A model generated the notes under the pieces. The model was not told the origin of the DNA, did not search any database, and saw only the letters and a program-made list of their open reading frames with translations. Below, piece by piece: positions 1 to 11,470 of a DNA stretch of 48,821 nt. This DNA is from Aculops lycopersici (taxonomy: Eukaryota > Arthropoda > Arachnida > Trombidiformes > Eriophyidae): assembly GCA_015350385.1 (NCBI GenBank), contig WNKI01000002.1:9001427-9050247 (forward strand), given 5' to 3'. Position numbers and translations under genes: made by a program. Every line of letters begins with the position of its first letter. Position 1 is the stretch's first letter.

Positions 1-1467
<1,467 letters not shown>

Positions 1468-2418
1468 ATGTCCAACGACAACAACAAGCTGATCGTGGAA
1501 GACTCGCGAGTTAGAAAGCTCGCAGCAAAATTGACATATTTAGGCTCAGATTTCTTCACCGAGTTTACAAAGGCCGAATGTTTGACTGCAGATTTTGAGG
1601 AGCAACCAGAGTGGCTTTGCGACAATCAGTATCTGAAATGTAACCACCGGCGACCTACATATTCCTATATCACCTGCACACGTTCCATCTTTCAGCTCCA
1701 CAGTGAGACGGTCAACATTTGGACCCACCTGTTGGGTGGCTTGTATTTTGCCCACCTCTGCCTCCAGCTGATCAATTCAAGCTACTTAGCTTTCGCCGAT
1801 CGGTGGATCATTGGATTGTTTCTATTAAGTGCCACTACTTGCCATGTGATGTCAACTATTTATCACACCTTCAATTGCCATAGTGAACATGTTTCAAGGG
1901 TTTGCTCGCGAATGGACTATTGTGGCATCGTTGCCCTCATCACCTTTAGCTTCGTTCCATGGATTCATTATGGTTTTTATAATTCTACTACTTTGAAGGT
2001 AACTTATTTAATTGGTGTCATAACTCTAGGTACTATTGCGGTGAATTTATTGATGCAAGACAAGTTTAGTGAGAAGACCTACAGGTGGCTACGCGTTTCA
2101 GTATTCATTCTATTTGGAGTTAGTGGAATTATTCCGGGAATCCATTGGCTATTGCTTAACCATGAATCCTTCTTGGTGGAGCCAGCTCTAAGAAACTCAT
2201 TCTATCGCTTAATCTCAATGGGTGCTCTGTATTTGACTGGAACTACCCTATACGCCTTGAGGATTCCCGAACGATACTTCCCAGGTAAATGTGATATTTG
2301 GTGGCACAGCCACCAGTTGTTCCATGTCTTTGTATCGGCAGCAACTTTGGTCCACTTCTACGGAATTTCCGAGTTGGCAAACCACGTTAAGCGACAAATT
2401 GACTATGAAGCAGTCTAA
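1468..2418 (+). CDS. AdipoR: Adiponectin-receptor-like protein (PAQR family)
   Basis: A 316-residue seven-helix membrane protein of the progestin/adipoQ receptor (PAQR) family. The family signatures are present: PEWLCDN at 48-54, SETVNIWTHLLG at 79-90, IYHTFNCHSEHVSR at 131-144, SRMDYCGI at 147-154 and RIPERYFPGKCDIWWHSHQ at 265-283. The zinc-site histidines of AdipoR1/2 have clear counterparts at H133, H282 and H286, and the conserved aspartate is D150. The C-terminal block (LVHFYGISEL) is closer to AdipoR1/2 than to PAQR3. In the family these proteins act as ceramidase-linked receptors at the plasma membrane controlling AMPK and lipid metabolism; the ligand in this animal cannot be inferred. 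The N-terminus is shorter than in human AdipoR1. The ATG has an A-rich leader and the coding frame has no intron. An AATAAA lies at 2708-2713. Confidence 0.92.
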   Translation: MSNDNNKLIVEDSRVRKLAAKLTYLGSDFFTEFTKAECLTADFEEQPEWLCDNQYLKCNHRRPTYSYITCTRSIFQLHSETVNIWTHLLGGLYFAHLCLQLINSSYLAFADRWIIGLFLLSATTCHVMSTIYHTFNCHSEHVSRVCSRMDYCGIVALITFSFVPWIHYGFYNSTTLKVTYLIGVITLGTIAVNLLMQDKFSEKTYRWLRVSVFILFGVSGIIPGIHWLLLNHESFLVEPALRNSFYRLISMGALYLTGTTLYALRIPERYFPGKCDIWWHSHQLFHVFVSAATLVHFYGISELANHVKRQIDYEAV

Positions 2419-2786
2419 CTTACGTCTGACGGATGATACACTAAACTATTAGTAATTAGGATCGCTCATCGATCAATCATCTAGTTTGTAAAAATACTGA
2501 TATCGGAAAAGAGTGCTAGATTGATTGAGGTAGGATAAGTTTTAGCTCGAGCTAGATCGACACTTTCACAAGAAACAATAACCACTACCTTTCACATACT
2601 CCATTTCCATAACGAGTAAGACATTTTTAAGAAACATTATTCAGTTTTTAGGCAACATCGCTACTAGATAACTACTACACCACCACTACTACTACTACAC
2701 AGTAATTAATAAATTTTAAGTCATGCATCGCAAATGGGTAGATGCGAGCCAAACAGCCATTTAACATATCTGATATTTAATATTCT
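2419..2786. other. Convergent 3' untranslated regions
   Basis: No coding sequence. It holds the 3' end of the adiponectin-receptor-like gene, with AATAAA at 2708-2713 on the plus strand. The MRPL39 message on the minus strand has an ATTAAA variant (complement of TTTAAT, 2776-2781) only a few bases beyond its stop codon, so its 3' untranslated region may be very short or the two transcripts may overlap. Confidence 0.6.
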
Positions 2787-4040
2787 TTACAACGATGACG
2801 TATTCAACTTCTTAGCCTTGTTGATTAATACATTCTGATATAGAAACGAACTGATTGGCAACTGCTGAGGTAGCGAAACTCCTTGAAAACGATAGAATAA
2901 ACCCTTGAAATCGTTGACTTCAGTATCAAATGGATGAACACTAGTTAGGGTTATCCTGCCTATCTGACTTGTGTTCGAGATCATGGGTCCTATACTGATA
3001 TCTACTAATCCACCGCATCGGTATACGGTTACTCTACCTTGACTAGACTCATTCTCCAAAATGGAATCTATTTGCGTTAATTTAAATGGATTATTATTGA
3101 ATAATTTCCTAGCCGTTTCTCGATCGACCGTAAGCCGTTCAAAAGGTATCGATGAATTCTTGATTTCCCACATAATCTTTGTGAAAGCTCTCAGCTCTTG
3201 CTCGGCAGGTTTCCATGTATCACTTAAATTCAAGGCAACATCATATACAAAACTTCCACTTTTGATGTCTGGTTTTGGCCACGAATGCAACAGGACTTTG
3301 ATCTCATCCTTGAAGGCCATTTTCACGGCCATGCCCAATATGAAACTACACGATCTCCAGTAGATTTTGTTTACTTCACCTACTTCGGGCTCAGCAAAGT
3401 GTCTGAATTTTACGCGACAGCTCGACTCTAGCGGACGATGCATGTCCCAATAAATTGGTTTCTCTATCTTAGCCACTGCCTTGCCTTCATCTCCTTTTTT
3501 GTCCGTTATTCCTAGTGCGGCATCAACTTCGGCGTCCTCGTCGTGAACTTTTGCAACATCCGAACACAGAGGTTCCAATTCAGCCACAACCGTTCGAGTT
3601 GTCACTAGATCGTGTATATGCTGGGCGCAATCGAAGGGCGTGGATATATCTTTGTTCATCATTAACTCCCTGCCCTGACCTGGCCTAGAATCAACCAAGA
3701 CACGTATCTTATCAACTCGAGCAACAATTGCACGTTGTCGATTGAGTTCCTCCTGGAAAATGTTGTTTACTTCCAAGTCTTGAGCATTCAGGTTGGGTAA
3801 TATGAAAGTCTTTCGCCCTAAAGATTTTTTTGCTTCTAAATAACTCCTTTCATCAGCCCTTCTGTCATATTTGTAATAGTCCTCTTTCGAGTAAAAGGCA
3901 ACAATTTCCTCCGGATTGATGTCAGACTGAAACTTCTGATGTTTTAAATGATACCGACTGGTCGTATATCTATCTCTAGTCTTCATAGTGCGCCCAAAGG
4001 TTCGCATGGTGCCATATACGATTCCTGTTGGTCGCACCAT
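2787..4040 (-). CDS. MRPL39: Mitochondrial large-subunit ribosomal protein mL39
   Basis: A 417-residue homologue of MRPL39, a threonyl-tRNA-synthetase-derived protein of the mitochondrial large ribosomal subunit. Diagnostic blocks follow the human order: a basic N-terminus suited to mitochondrial import, FQEELNRQRAIVARVDKI at 95-112, a TGS-like stretch with MNKDISTPFDCAQHI at 128-142, YWDMHRPLESSCRVKF at 197-212, EVNKIYWRSCSFILG, then the synthetase-like SFVYDVALNLSDTW and PFERLTVDRETARKLF blocks and the terminal RFQGVSLP. Residues about 155-195 form an acidic, charged insertion not present in the human protein, which partly explains why this one is longer (human about 340). The synthetase fold has no catalytic role here. 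A single exon, read from an ATG. Confidence 0.94.
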   Translation of the reverse strand: MVRPTGIVYGTMRTFGRTMKTRDRYTTSRYHLKHQKFQSDINPEEIVAFYSKEDYYKYDRRADERSYLEAKKSLGRKTFILPNLNAQDLEVNNIFQEELNRQRAIVARVDKIRVLVDSRPGQGRELMMNKDISTPFDCAQHIHDLVTTRTVVAELEPLCSDVAKVHDEDAEVDAALGITDKKGDEGKAVAKIEKPIYWDMHRPLESSCRVKFRHFAEPEVGEVNKIYWRSCSFILGMAVKMAFKDEIKVLLHSWPKPDIKSGSFVYDVALNLSDTWKPAEQELRAFTKIMWEIKNSSIPFERLTVDRETARKLFNNNPFKLTQIDSILENESSQGRVTVYRCGGLVDISIGPMISNTSQIGRITLTSVHPFDTEVNDFKGLFYRFQGVSLPQQLPISSFLYQNVLINKAKKLNTSSL

Positions 4041-4453
4041 TTTGATAGAATGGTTGAGCTTCTAACAAATTAAAGGTTCAATATCGAATTGATTATATAA
4101 TAGTATAGAATGACGAAACTCATTGTCTTGTAAATCGAGTTTGTGGGCACGAGAAATAATAACAAAAAAGCCATGTGGCTTTCGCATCTTTGCGTCGCTC
4201 GTTGTTCAGCGCGTTGGTTGGTTCGCTCAGCGAACTTGGAGTGAAAGTTGCAATCTAGACTGTGTCTGTTCGAACTTAGAACTGATTGAGGCCCTCAGGC
4301 AACGTAATAAAAGATAACTGGTAAATTGGATAACTGATAAATTAGAAGTCAAAGTTGTTAAACATGTTAGTCCAGTTTATTGTTGTTCACGTTGATGTGG
4401 ACATGATTGCGTTTGGATAACAACAAACAGGTATACCATTCATTGTAGCCAGC
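4041..4453. other. Intergenic region between MRPL39 and COPB1 (both minus strand)
   Basis: This 413-bp stretch contains the promoter side of MRPL39 and the 3' end of COPB1. I see no gene; the plus-strand open frame near 4123 has no recognisable content. Confidence 0.5.
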
Positions 4454-7435
4454 CTAATGGTCACCACTATTCATCATAGCACGTTGGGCAGCTGTTATCT
4501 TCTCACCCAAACTCAAGGCCATTCCCTGAGATCTCGAACGAATCTTGACTGTTCCAGTTATAACAGACATGGGTGTCTCCTTTTCAATGCTAACATTTAT
4601 CAACGCCTCCTTGCCGAACGAGGAACGAGCGTACAAGTTGGCGGCCAGATAGTGGCACTCGCCATCTAAACCACACTCGTTTGTGACACACCTCATGTTG
4701 GTGGCCATGACAATATAGGTTAGGTACTCCTTCAAGTTTGTCATCGTAGTCTTAACAATAACCTTATTCTCCCATTCGCAATCGCGCCATACGTCGCGGA
4801 AATCGTCGAAACTAATCGAGGCTGGCTTGATGTAGTCTGTGATATTGACATTGATATCATTCAACATAATAATTTGTTCCTTATCTTCTGAGCTGACATC
4901 ATCGAAAGCGATGCTACCAAATAGGTGCTTGTTCTCTGATGACATTACCTTGACATTAGTTACTACGCAAGCGGTTGATCTTGGACCCAACACAATGGGC
5001 TCTGGTCTGTCAATAAGACGTGAACAAATGTCAGCACGATCGGACAATTCAATAGTTACATTCTCGAATGTTTTGGACTTGGTCCTATTCTCAAGATGGA
5101 TCTTTACACTGATGTCATATTGGCTAACGTCGAATTCGCAATAGGCGTAAATTGGATCGATTGTACCGGTTAATGGAATCTCGCTGAACATATCAGGCAT
5201 AGCCATCTTCTTTTCATCTTGATCATCCGAATCCAAATCGTAGTCTAGATCGTCATCACGATTGGAAAATAATGATATTGAGACTGAGTCATCAAATCTA
5301 GCCTTAGCCTGCGACTCCTTAATCGAGTCGGAAGTGAATCCTTCCTGTTCTGAATCTTTGAATGCCGTGCTCAATTGGGAGCGATTGTCTTTTGCCTCAA
5401 TCTCCTTCAATGGCTTCTCAACGCTATCGACACTACCTGTGGATAGAAGTTGTAGAATATCCATGCCAATCCTAAGAATTTCCGATTGATAGTTACTGAT
5501 AAATAAGGCATTGCCCTCTGGGTCCACCAGTGTTGAATAGCCGAGATTTAATATGGAGCCCACAATAAGCATGAACCTTGCGACCATCTTATCACTCTGA
5601 GGCTTAGTTGCGACTTTTTGATAGCGACAGGCCATCTTGAGAAGGGCATAGCACAAGACAGAGGCAGAGTCGAACTTGTTTCTTAGGAAGTAAGATCTGA
5701 GAGGTGGGTGGACCTCAGCGAGAGTTGTCGCGTTTTGAAAGTTAATGGCCGATTGGGTTGCGTAACTCCCATCGGCAGTAACCAGACTACTCATCTTCTT
5801 TGTCAAGGCGTCAACATTACCATTCGCAGTCGATGAATTGGCCTCCTTGTCACCGGTTACTTGATCGCCAGTGAATTCATCATTAGTTTGTCTAGCTTTA
5901 CGCAACTCGCTAGCTAAAATCGGCAGCTCGCCCAAAGAATTTTTTATAACAGTATAAGACTTCTCTATTTGTTCCTTAGTGTCGGAAAAATCACCTAATA
6001 ATTGCAAGAGACCACGATGAGTGGACGGACTGTCCTTGGCAAGATTGAAGTTTTCCTGCACTCGCTTGATGACATCACCTTGATATTGTGGGTTGTTGGC
6101 GACAAAAATCTTGAAAAGCATGATTAATCTAGATGAGGTTCGTTCGCCAACTGAATTGCAAACTAATAGCTCGAATAGCGTATCTAACATCTCGAACTCT
6201 ACCATTGCATGGGGGAATTTCTCGGAAATCTTATATACAGTATCTACAAGGAGGCGGCGATACTTGAATGTTTCCTGTTGGGAACATAACACGGATGGGT
6301 CTTGCATCTTTCTAAGTTCCTGTCTGAGGGCACCAATAATACCCCCAACATTCAAGGGTGATGTCAGATCAAGTGATAACCTTACAATCTTTTCATGTAG
6401 TTCCAGATCAGTGGCTGATTGCAGAATAAACAGAATGTCCATAACAGAGTTTCGTAGAACCCTCTCGGCACCATGAATCTTGCGCAACTTCATCAAACTA
6501 TCCAAGGCGATAAGTTTGACATTGTTGTCACTATCCTTAGCGCAGATGTCGATGAAACAAGCGGCGGTCAATTTGATGGACTCCGGATCGCGACTGAATC
6601 TCATAAGGGCAGTTGCAGCTTGATAGCGAACGGATGGTGAAGATGAAGATTTGATGAGACTTATGAGGATTGAAAGGTGCGATTTGCTATCTTTGGAATT
6701 TTTCTTATAGATCCGTTGTACGAGCTCGACAAATAGGAGCTGTATTGAGGCGTTCATGCAATGGATTTCTGAAATGTTACATGATTCTAGGTAGGATTGG
6801 GCTTCATCAGGTGCGATGGCCAGTAGAGCCTGTAAGGCAGCTCGCTTACACTCATCGTCATTCTCTTTTGCTAAATACTCGGCAACGAGTTTTGGAGCAG
6901 ATGGGTTTAAATCTGGAAAATTTTTGTAGATTCTGGCAATAGCCAAGACGGCATTCTTCCTTTGATATGCATGCGGCCATTCTAGGCACTTTTCAATTGA
7001 ATGTACAAGTTCGCTAACTATCTCTGGCTCACGAGTCTTGCCGAGGGTTCGCAAAACTGAACCACAAACGTACTGATTTGGATGCTTCGTATCCTTATCG
7101 AATGCACCACATACCATAATCATCCTATCGAGAAGTCTACCATCGGGTCCCCTTTTAGGCAAACACTCCCACAGTACATACAATAATTTCTTGATCCTCT
7201 TATCCTCATAACCATGTTGACCGTCTCCAAATCTTGTCGTTTGGTAACGATTGATAACTGGCATCAGTAGATTTGTTGGAAATCTTTCACCATCCAACAT
7301 GTTCTGTAGAAGCTCCTCCAACGCAGCTCTACATTTGTCTGGATTGCTACCTTCAATTCTTTTCTTGAGGTCCATCTCGTTTGCCGACTCGAAACCTTTC
7401 GGCTTTCGGACGATCGAGTAACAGGGTTCGCCCAT
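4454..7435 (-). CDS. COPB1: Coatomer subunit beta (beta-COP)
   Basis: A 993-residue single-exon gene for the beta subunit of the COPI coat, which shapes vesicles for Golgi-to-ER and intra-Golgi transport. The adaptin-like HEAT solenoid fills roughly residues 1-550 and carries family blocks such as KKLLYVLWECLPKRGPDGRLL, KHPNQYVCGSVLRTL, YQRKNAVLAIARIY and DSDNNVKLIALDSLMKLR. A variable acidic linker follows, then the coatomer beta C-terminal domain and appendage (SEIPLTGTIDPIYAYCEF, ENKVIVKTTMTNLKEYL, AANLYARSSFGKEALINVS). It ends with the typical SQGMALSLGEKI signature near the C-terminus. A short Gly/His-rich insertion (FGDGQHGYED) precedes the first conserved HEAT helix. Length matches the family (human 953). 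It is divergent from ANAPC10, sharing a 497-bp promoter interval. Confidence 0.97.
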   Translation of the reverse strand: MGEPCYSIVRKPKGFESANEMDLKKRIEGSNPDKCRAALEELLQNMLDGERFPTNLLMPVINRYQTTRFGDGQHGYEDKRIKKLLYVLWECLPKRGPDGRLLDRMIMVCGAFDKDTKHPNQYVCGSVLRTLGKTREPEIVSELVHSIEKCLEWPHAYQRKNAVLAIARIYKNFPDLNPSAPKLVAEYLAKENDDECKRAALQALLAIAPDEAQSYLESCNISEIHCMNASIQLLFVELVQRIYKKNSKDSKSHLSILISLIKSSSSPSVRYQAATALMRFSRDPESIKLTAACFIDICAKDSDNNVKLIALDSLMKLRKIHGAERVLRNSVMDILFILQSATDLELHEKIVRLSLDLTSPLNVGGIIGALRQELRKMQDPSVLCSQQETFKYRRLLVDTVYKISEKFPHAMVEFEMLDTLFELLVCNSVGERTSSRLIMLFKIFVANNPQYQGDVIKRVQENFNLAKDSPSTHRGLLQLLGDFSDTKEQIEKSYTVIKNSLGELPILASELRKARQTNDEFTGDQVTGDKEANSSTANGNVDALTKKMSSLVTADGSYATQSAINFQNATTLAEVHPPLRSYFLRNKFDSASVLCYALLKMACRYQKVATKPQSDKMVARFMLIVGSILNLGYSTLVDPEGNALFISNYQSEILRIGMDILQLLSTGSVDSVEKPLKEIEAKDNRSQLSTAFKDSEQEGFTSDSIKESQAKARFDDSVSISLFSNRDDDLDYDLDSDDQDEKKMAMPDMFSEIPLTGTIDPIYAYCEFDVSQYDISVKIHLENRTKSKTFENVTIELSDRADICSRLIDRPEPIVLGPRSTACVVTNVKVMSSENKHLFGSIAFDDVSSEDKEQIIMLNDINVNITDYIKPASISFDDFRDVWRDCEWENKVIVKTTMTNLKEYLTYIVMATNMRCVTNECGLDGECHYLAANLYARSSFGKEALINVSIEKETPMSVITGTVKIRSRSQGMALSLGEKITAAQRAMMNSGDH

Positions 7436-7932
7436 TTCGATGATGATGCCGAGGTTAGAATAAATATGTATGGATTGAGTGTATAATATGACGTTTAGTA
7501 TAATAAGATCTAGCTTCAGCTCTGTGTCATCTAATTCAATTTGTCTAAATATATTGTAATCTTCACGACATCAATGCTGGAATTTGTTATAGTAAATTGA
7601 TTGATCTAAATTAATAAGAGATTTAGAGAATAAATATCAAATCCATCGAACGATGACACGACTATCAAGTGCAGGATTTTGTTAGACAGCTGCTGCTGCT
7701 GCTGCATTGAACAAGCCACGACAATCCGACATCTGTGTGCTTTTCCCCACTTATAAGTTTTTACCTCAAATCGATTCAATACAAGCCAATAGAAGCTGAG
7801 TGAGTTGGAGTCATAGAAAAGTGAGCGGCTTTACCTTTTTGTTCCCTTTTGTGGATGAACCAATAACCTAAACATTACCCGAAACCCTCTTCCTACTTAT
7901 TGGATTAGATTGAGTAACTTATTATTTGCAAA
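7436..7932. promoter_or_regulatory. Shared promoter interval of COPB1 and ANAPC10
   Basis: This 497-bp gap separates two divergently read housekeeping genes, so it must hold both promoters and leaders. A short CTG/CTGCTG run lies near 7692-7704. I cannot identify a TATA box at a convincing distance for either gene. The assignment rests on gene arrangement only. Confidence 0.55.
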
Positions 7933-8508
7933 ATGTCAACCCCATCAATGAATTTAACGCCAAATACTCAACCGCAGCCCACCCCTTTGGGACAAAAGAA
8001 TTACCAAATTCTTCAAAATTTGGATCCTCTTGAGAAGAATGGCCTCCTGAGGGAAGTTGGGGGTATTGCAACATGGTCTCTGAGTTCATCGAAGTCAGGC
8101 TTTGGAGTTGAGCAGTTGAGAGACGAGTGCATGGATACCTACTGGCAGTCGGACGGACCACAGCCCCACTTAGTCAATATAACCTTCACTAGAAAAATGA
8201 CGATAAAAATTATTTGTCTCTATGTTGATTTTCAGCTAGATGAGAGTTACACACCCTACAGAATCTCGATTCGTTCAGGTAACAGTTTCATGGATTTGTC
8301 CGAGAGGGACCAAATGGAAATAGACAAGCCAACAGGTTGGATTATCATCAGTATCAAGGGCGCAAATGACACGCCAATCAGAGCAATGCACATTCAAATT
8401 GCCATACTAGGAAACCATCAAAATGGTCGTGATACTCATTTAAGACAAGTAAAGATATTCTCTCCAGTCAATGAGGAGGTTGATTTCAGAAAATGTAGGT
8501 TTCGTTGA
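7933..8508 (+). CDS. ANAPC10: Anaphase-promoting complex subunit 10 (DOC domain)
   Basis: A 191-residue DOC-domain protein, a co-receptor that helps the anaphase-promoting complex bind D-box substrates and raises ubiquitination processivity in the nucleus and at mitosis. The core is strongly conserved: REVGGIATWSLSSSKSGFGVEQLRDE is matched over about residues 41-66, followed by TYWQSDGPQPHLVNI, the DESYTPYRISIRSGN loop, and ILGNHQNGRDTHLRQVKIFSP. The N-terminus is a short Pro/Gln/Thr-rich extension. The C-terminus ends in Cys-Arg-Phe-Arg and lacks the roughly ten-residue segment plus Ile-Arg tail that docks on the APC3 TPR protein in human. The stop is only 73 bp from the stop of the convergent PMS2 gene. 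Confidence 0.95.
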   Translation: MSTPSMNLTPNTQPQPTPLGQKNYQILQNLDPLEKNGLLREVGGIATWSLSSSKSGFGVEQLRDECMDTYWQSDGPQPHLVNITFTRKMTIKIICLYVDFQLDESYTPYRISIRSGNSFMDLSERDQMEIDKPTGWIIISIKGANDTPIRAMHIQIAILGNHQNGRDTHLRQVKIFSPVNEEVDFRKCRFR

Positions 8509-8581
8509 TTAAAGATATCCAAAGATAGGAACAAAAACTTTTGTGGAATGGCATATCAACAAATTTGCCTTTATTGTGCCA

Positions 8582-11470
8582 TCACTTTCCCGTCCAATCC
8601 ATCTCCATTAGATGGCGAATAGTTGGTCTGCCATGGGCGCAAACCCAAGGATTTTTTAGATCAGCCATTCTACCCACAATACTAACCATTTGCGACCACG
8701 TTAATTTGTCTCCAATCATGACAGATTTTCGACAAGCTCGCGTTGCCGCAACACTCTTGACTTTTTTGAGTGTATAGGAACTTAGTCTACTTGGAGATTC
8801 TTGTATGACATCAATCAATTCCTCAATATCCTCTTTCGTTAGGTGCTCGTCCAAACCGTGACCCTTACATATGGATGTTGATGTTAGCATTACTCTAAAG
8901 CCTATTTTCTTAGTGAGATCCAACTGAAAATCGAAACCTCTATCTTGGAATGCCGTCAGATGATTCAATATAGCGTTCTCTTGGATCAGATTGAAATACA
9001 GGGGCTTTGGTCTAACCATTGGTTGCTTGACCAGAGGCGACTTTTCAAGTTGGTCTTCGTAGTTGGCGCGTTCATCAGTTGCATGTTGATCTACTATAAA
9101 AATATGTCGGTTTAAGCTGACAATGATGAATCCTTTGTTGAACTGACCAATGATTCGCATATTCTTGAATGATGTCTTGTTCAGATTTAACCTCAACTGT
9201 TGCTCAGCCACCGAGTTGAACTGTGGATGTATCGCAAATGTGAACTCCTTCTTATCGATCGGGATCATCCTCTGGAGTCTCTCCTGCTTTAAGGTTGTCT
9301 GTAGGCTCTCGAGGTTATCGATCTTGACAGTAATCTCGTCATCTAGCACAGTTTTGGTTTGTTTGAAGGATTCAGATGCCATCAATGCCATTTGTCCTTC
9401 TGTCAGTGTCTGGCTAGCTTCCTCCTCGCTTGACTCTAGGTGACTAACTGCCACATTAAGATGCTCCAGTAAGTCATCTGTTCCAACCGCGATAGTTTGT
9501 GTCGGAATATGAGCAGCGTCCGAGGTAGAATCTTCAAGAGGCTTGCCGACATACAATTCTAAAGCTGTTGTGAATCCTTCCGGTTTAGGTTTATCAGTAT
9601 TATCTACCTCGGTTTGCATACCAGAGGCATTGGATGTTTTCTTTTTCTCTTCAGTCCGAATTGAAGGCGAAAAATATTGACTAGATTGATTGGGGACATC
9701 TTCGTTGTTATCTTTAGTTGATCCTGACTGCTCCTCGGTGCTTGTCCGATTAGTCTCTTTGTCGATATCTATTTCTACAAAGAGACTGTCGGAATAGACT
9801 TGTGAGTCTTGATGTTTCTCAACTTCCGAAAAGTTGATTGCTGGATTTTCTACAGTCTTTACAGGAGATACCTCCTTCACATTGCATATCTCAGTTTCCT
9901 GACCGTTCAATGCAATTGGCTCTACGATTTGATAAACTTCACGTTGGTCTTTCGAATGCTTAATATGCGAATCTGTTCTATCATTGAGTAACATCCTTTT
10001 TGTAGGTGGCGAGTCGCAAATCTTTCCCGAGCTCCCTGGGTCGGAATTATCTGCAGCCCGCTTTCCAGAGTCCATTTGTTGTGAGGACTTGGATGGAGCT
10101 TCATCTAATCGATTGGAGGTCTTGGACATCATCAGAGGAATGTCTGCGGTTGGACATAATCTTTGTGACCCTGGTGCAGAAGATATAAACATAGCCTCCA
10201 AAGAATCTTTGATTTGATTACATAGTCTTTCCTCGTCTTGCAATATCACCGCTCTCTTGCGAGGAACATTGAAATCGGCCGCCCAATTTTGCACTTGAAT
10301 GAATAAACAATAAAAAGGATGTTGGCCAGGTGAAGAAATACGATAAATTTCATTTATCGCTTTAGAAATCTTCGGCAGATCACATGGTTTCTTGTTTACG
10401 AAGATGAACTGACAGTCGGTTGAGTTCCGTCCACAATTTACTTTTGATATATAACCATAGAAGGCAAAGACTGGCTTTTCACGGGCAAACTTTGATCTGC
10501 AGGATCGTCTAAAAAACTCAGACTTGGCTGAGGTGGATGCTAAGGGTTTTTCGTCAGGTTCTGTCTTGACAGAAGACTTCTCGTCAATTGAACCGCAAGA
10601 TCCCTCTTGGGTGGCCGACCTTGTTGCTCTTCTATTTGTTGTGTTGCTCGTATTTGATTGAGTTAGATTAATCGAATCGCAAGTGTCTGTTGAGCTATGG
10701 AGAGAGGGTTCGGTACCGACTTGGGGTATGGGCAACAATGAATCCATAATCTTGACACTAAATATGTTCATAATGACACCCTCAAGAGTTGTGCCTCCAT
10801 GTGCAAAGTCCTTCTCTTTCTTCTTTGAAGTCTTCTTAACTAACGTAAACTTAATATGGGGTCTGGCTAGTATGTGTTCATAAATAAGCTTGACTACCTT
10901 GTCATATTGTCTCTTTGCAGTAGTTTCAAGCTCACGCTTCCTTACAGGCAGGGAATGGAAAAGATTCTTAACTATTACTGTCGTTCCAGTGTCTCTAGCA
11001 ACAGGTTCTATCTTAGCTGAAGTTCCATCTTTGGTGAATGTTATTCTTGATCCTGTTGGGCTTGTCTTGGCTTTCGTTATTATGCTTACATTGGCAACAT
11101 TACAAAGGCAACTCAAAGCTTCGCCTCTGAATCCGAATGTATCTAAGGTCTCTTGAAACTTTGTGAAGTCGGTAATCTTAGATGTATGATATCTCTTGCC
11201 TAGAGAAGAAAAGTTTTCTTCTCTAATACCAGAACCGTTATCGTCAACCTCAATACATTCGATGCCGAACCTCTGTAGTCGAACTTCAATATTTTTGGCC
11301 CCAGCATCGATAGAGTTATCGATAAGTTCTCTTATCACAGTCTCGATATCATTGATTTGTTTTCCAGCCGCTATAAATCTGGCATCGTCCTGACTGATGT
11401 TCTTGATTATTCCCTCTGCGCCTTCCGAAGAACCATTACCTGTGGTCTTGGCTGGTATCATGATTCCCAT
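8582..11470 (-). CDS. PMS2: DNA mismatch repair endonuclease PMS2 (MutL homologue)
   Basis: A 962-residue MutL-alpha subunit. With MLH1 it nicks the daughter strand during mismatch repair in the nucleus. The GHKL ATPase is near the N-terminus: RELIDNSIDAGA at 47-58 with catalytic E48 and Mg-binding N52, DDNGSGI at 76-82 and GFRGEAL at 113-119. The metal-dependent endonuclease motif DQHATDERANYE starts at 794, with supporting motifs ATRACRKSVMIG and CAHGRPTIRH (from about 944). A long disordered linker separates the halves, making it longer than human PMS2 (862). I chose the ATG at 11470 because the distance to the ATPase matches the family. An in-frame ATG also exists at 11602, adding 44 unconserved residues. 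The ATP-sensing motif reads FNVPRKRAV where the family has NVxPxK, one residue shorter. Single exon. Confidence 0.94.
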   Translation of the reverse strand: MGIMIPAKTTGNGSSEGAEGIIKNISQDDARFIAAGKQINDIETVIRELIDNSIDAGAKNIEVRLQRFGIECIEVDDNGSGIREENFSSLGKRYHTSKITDFTKFQETLDTFGFRGEALSCLCNVANVSIITKAKTSPTGSRITFTKDGTSAKIEPVARDTGTTVIVKNLFHSLPVRKRELETTAKRQYDKVVKLIYEHILARPHIKFTLVKKTSKKKEKDFAHGGTTLEGVIMNIFSVKIMDSLLPIPQVGTEPSLHSSTDTCDSINLTQSNTSNTTNRRATRSATQEGSCGSIDEKSSVKTEPDEKPLASTSAKSEFFRRSCRSKFAREKPVFAFYGYISKVNCGRNSTDCQFIFVNKKPCDLPKISKAINEIYRISSPGQHPFYCLFIQVQNWAADFNVPRKRAVILQDEERLCNQIKDSLEAMFISSAPGSQRLCPTADIPLMMSKTSNRLDEAPSKSSQQMDSGKRAADNSDPGSSGKICDSPPTKRMLLNDRTDSHIKHSKDQREVYQIVEPIALNGQETEICNVKEVSPVKTVENPAINFSEVEKHQDSQVYSDSLFVEIDIDKETNRTSTEEQSGSTKDNNEDVPNQSSQYFSPSIRTEEKKKTSNASGMQTEVDNTDKPKPEGFTTALELYVGKPLEDSTSDAAHIPTQTIAVGTDDLLEHLNVAVSHLESSEEEASQTLTEGQMALMASESFKQTKTVLDDEITVKIDNLESLQTTLKQERLQRMIPIDKKEFTFAIHPQFNSVAEQQLRLNLNKTSFKNMRIIGQFNKGFIIVSLNRHIFIVDQHATDERANYEDQLEKSPLVKQPMVRPKPLYFNLIQENAILNHLTAFQDRGFDFQLDLTKKIGFRVMLTSTSICKGHGLDEHLTKEDIEELIDVIQESPSRLSSYTLKKVKSVAATRACRKSVMIGDKLTWSQMVSIVGRMADLKNPWVCAHGRPTIRHLMEMDWTGK

